Positions 62,771 to 64,000 of a stretch of 64,000 nucleotides of DNA are shown piece by piece (within the stretch, counting starts at the first letter, position 1; each line of letters starts with the position of its first letter). The stretch lies in assembly GCF_007830595.1 (NCBI RefSeq), contig NZ_VLLD01000003.1; one strand, given 5' to 3'. The notes beneath the pieces were generated by a model, which had not been told where the DNA came from, made no database searches, and was given only the letters and a program-made list of their open reading frames with translations. Origin of the DNA: Treponema_B putidum (GTDB lineage Bacteria > Spirochaetota > Spirochaetia > Treponematales > Treponemataceae). The translations under genes and the position numbers were made by a program.

Positions 62771-64000
62771 TTAATCTTCTACTCCTCTCAACGACGGATT
62801 AAATGCATCCCGCAGACCGTTTCCAAATAAGTTAAAAGAAATCATCATTAACGATATGATACCTGCGGGGAAGAACAAGATATGAGGATCAGTAGACAAA
62901 TATTGCTGTCCTGAACCGAGCATTGTTCCTAACGAAGCCATTGTTTTTCCGTGAAAACTGACTATTCCCAAAAACGAAAGTGTCGATTCGGATAAAATAA
63001 CATAAGGAATAATTAAAGCGGCACTTGTAATAATCGTTCCTATTGCGTTTGGATAAATATGCTTAAACATAAGCCTCTTATCATTAGCACCTAATGTCCT
63101 TGCAGCTAAAACATACTCCTGATTCTTAAAACGATAAAACTGTGTTCTAACCCGAACGCCTATGCCTATCCAGCCGGTTAGAATAAAGGCAAATAGAACA
63201 CCTGTAAAGACTGAAACTTTTCCCGTTTGAACAAGGTGAAGCTGAAACAGAGTTGCAACGATAAGGAAAGGCATACCTGCCAAAATATCCGTGAGGCGCT
63301 CCAAGATAAGATCAACCCAGCCTCCGTAAAAGCCTGTAATTGAGCCGTAAATTGAACCCAGAATAAAGTTAATTATCGAAACAAGAACAGACAACATTAA
63401 TGACAATCTTACACCATGAGCCAATCTGACCATAATATCAAAACCTTGGCCGTCAGTACCGAAAGCATTTGCCGGCTCATGACCGTTCAAATACTGATAG
63501 TAATTATAATACAAAACCCTGATCCCGATCATAGTTTTATCCCTAGGTACGGAGTAAAGCACATTACCGCTTTCGTCCCTAAGGTAATTATCGGTCAAGC
63601 CTTGTTTCTGAACCTGTTCCAGTGACAACCTCTTGCCGGTTGAGTCCACAGGATACTCACGTCCATCCACTTTATACCAAATATTTGCATCAGATTGATC
63701 ACGTGCAGCAAATTCATCGGCATAATCAATCATTGGGAATAGTATCTGTTTTCCCGTTTTTTCCTGCCAACTTACAATGTTATCATAAGTTTCTTTTGTT
63801 ACATTCAAAAAAATAAAACCTATACCTCGGTATGAATCCACTCTTACATATCTATATCTGTTTTTACCGTCCGCAAATTCTTCCCCAATTGAAACGATAG
63901 GAGAAGTAGATAAAGCTTCATCCCAGCTTATTTTTTTTGTTCCGTCTCCATTTACTGTTCCATACCCGATACCGAGAGTATAAAACAGATATTTATCGTT
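62771..64000 (-). CDS. oppC: Oligopeptide ABC transporter permease (5' end outside the window)
   Basis: The frame stays open from its stop at 62771 to base 64000 (410 codons). The GTG at 63841 is not the start: the 53 upstream codons are all sense and read well, so the N-terminus lies beyond the edge. About five membrane segments and the permease motif EYVLAARTLGANDKRLMFKHI are seen in the C-terminal half. A soluble, acidic stretch (about the first 170 visible residues) is probably a periplasmic loop. It forms the channel with OppB. Confidence 0.88.
   Translation of the reverse strand, partial: NDKYLFYTLGIGYGTVNGDGTKKISWDEALSTSPIVSIGEEFADGKNRYRYVRVDSYRGIGFIFLNVTKETYDNIVSWQEKTGKQILFPMIDYADEFAARDQSDANIWYKVDGREYPVDSTGKRLSLEQVQKQGLTDNYLRDESGNVLYSVPRDKTMIGIRVLYYNYYQYLNGHEPANAFGTDGQGFDIMVRLAHGVRLSLMLSVLVSIINFILGSIYGSITGFYGGWVDLILERLTDILAGMPFLIVATLFQLHLVQTGKVSVFTGVLFAFILTGWIGIGVRVRTQFYRFKNQEYVLAARTLGANDKRLMFKHIYPNAIGTIITSAALIIPYVILSESTLSFLGIVSFHGKTMASLGTMLGSGQQYLSTDPHILFFPAGIISLMMISFNLFGNGLRDAFNPSLRGVED

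Noticed and set aside
63841..63841. GTG start for the oppC gene
   Set aside because: The frame stays open for 53 more codons to the window edge, so it is an internal codon.

Overview
The window looks like chromosomal DNA of an oral-type Treponema, with Treponema denticola or a close relative the best guess. The grounds are a mostly low-GC backbone (sampled 60-base lines are near 32-40% G+C), a roughly 900-residue GreA, a giant spirochaetal coiled-coil protein, an orphan FlhB C-terminal protein, many TPR/ankyrin/vWA envelope proteins, and predicted lipoproteins with spirochaete-style lipoboxes. No species assignment was computed.

Layout. 0-1 kb: an ISAs1-like transposase fragment abuts a 5'-truncated ABC exporter. 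1-18.4 kb: core genes: thrC, divergent carD-ispD-ispF, the coiled-coil protein, a TPR / NHL-vWA / HAD operon, a galactokinase-like GHMP kinase divergent from lnt, htrA, an FlhB-like protein, an HD-GYP protein, yraN and two small genes. 18.4-19.7 kb: serS. 19.73-25.24 kb: a high-GC island with its own promoter carrying three coupled genes, a TerB_N-type protein, a BrxD-like ATPase and a BrxHI/Lhr-like helicase. It ends in an AraC remnant and in the 3' end of a broken membrane-protein gene. This is the strongest candidate for an unusual system. 26-39 kb: pyrG, an ankyrin lipoprotein, a vWA protein, greA, TPR genes, a yggS-type gene and a tRNA. 39.6-42.7 kb: a DUF5714 protein, an AbrB-ABC operon and a high-GC Pyr_excise-family gene. 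42.7-45.5 kb: two SPFH proteins and an SH3 protein. 45.7-50.9 kb: a second high-GC cassette encoding a fused ECF-ATPase/ABC-exporter polypeptide, a partner exporter and a tiny membrane protein. 51.1-51.4 kb: a cobalamin riboswitch pointing away from that cassette. 51.6-64 kb: gdhA, an MGH1-like glycosidase, envelope proteins, a folate enzyme, tRNA-Asn, rpmB, and an opp operon that leaves the window at the right edge.

How the genes fit together. The backbone covers isoprenoid precursors (ispD, ispF), nucleotide, folate and amino-acid metabolism (pyrG, the folate ligase, thrC, gdhA), translation and transcription (serS, rpmB, carD, greA), lipoprotein maturation (lnt) and envelope proteolysis (htrA), plus peptide uptake (opp), which suits an amino-acid-fermenting oral spirochaete. 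Several genes (carD, serS, the GHMP kinase and the 648-residue membrane protein) have a promoter -10 box so close to the start codon that they probably make leaderless mRNAs. A 21-bp sequence containing a -35 box is identical in front of the TerB/Brx island and in front of the cobalamin riboswitch.

All calls come from reading the sequence and supplied translations. No database search, folding program or alignment was run, so family names rest on recognised motifs.
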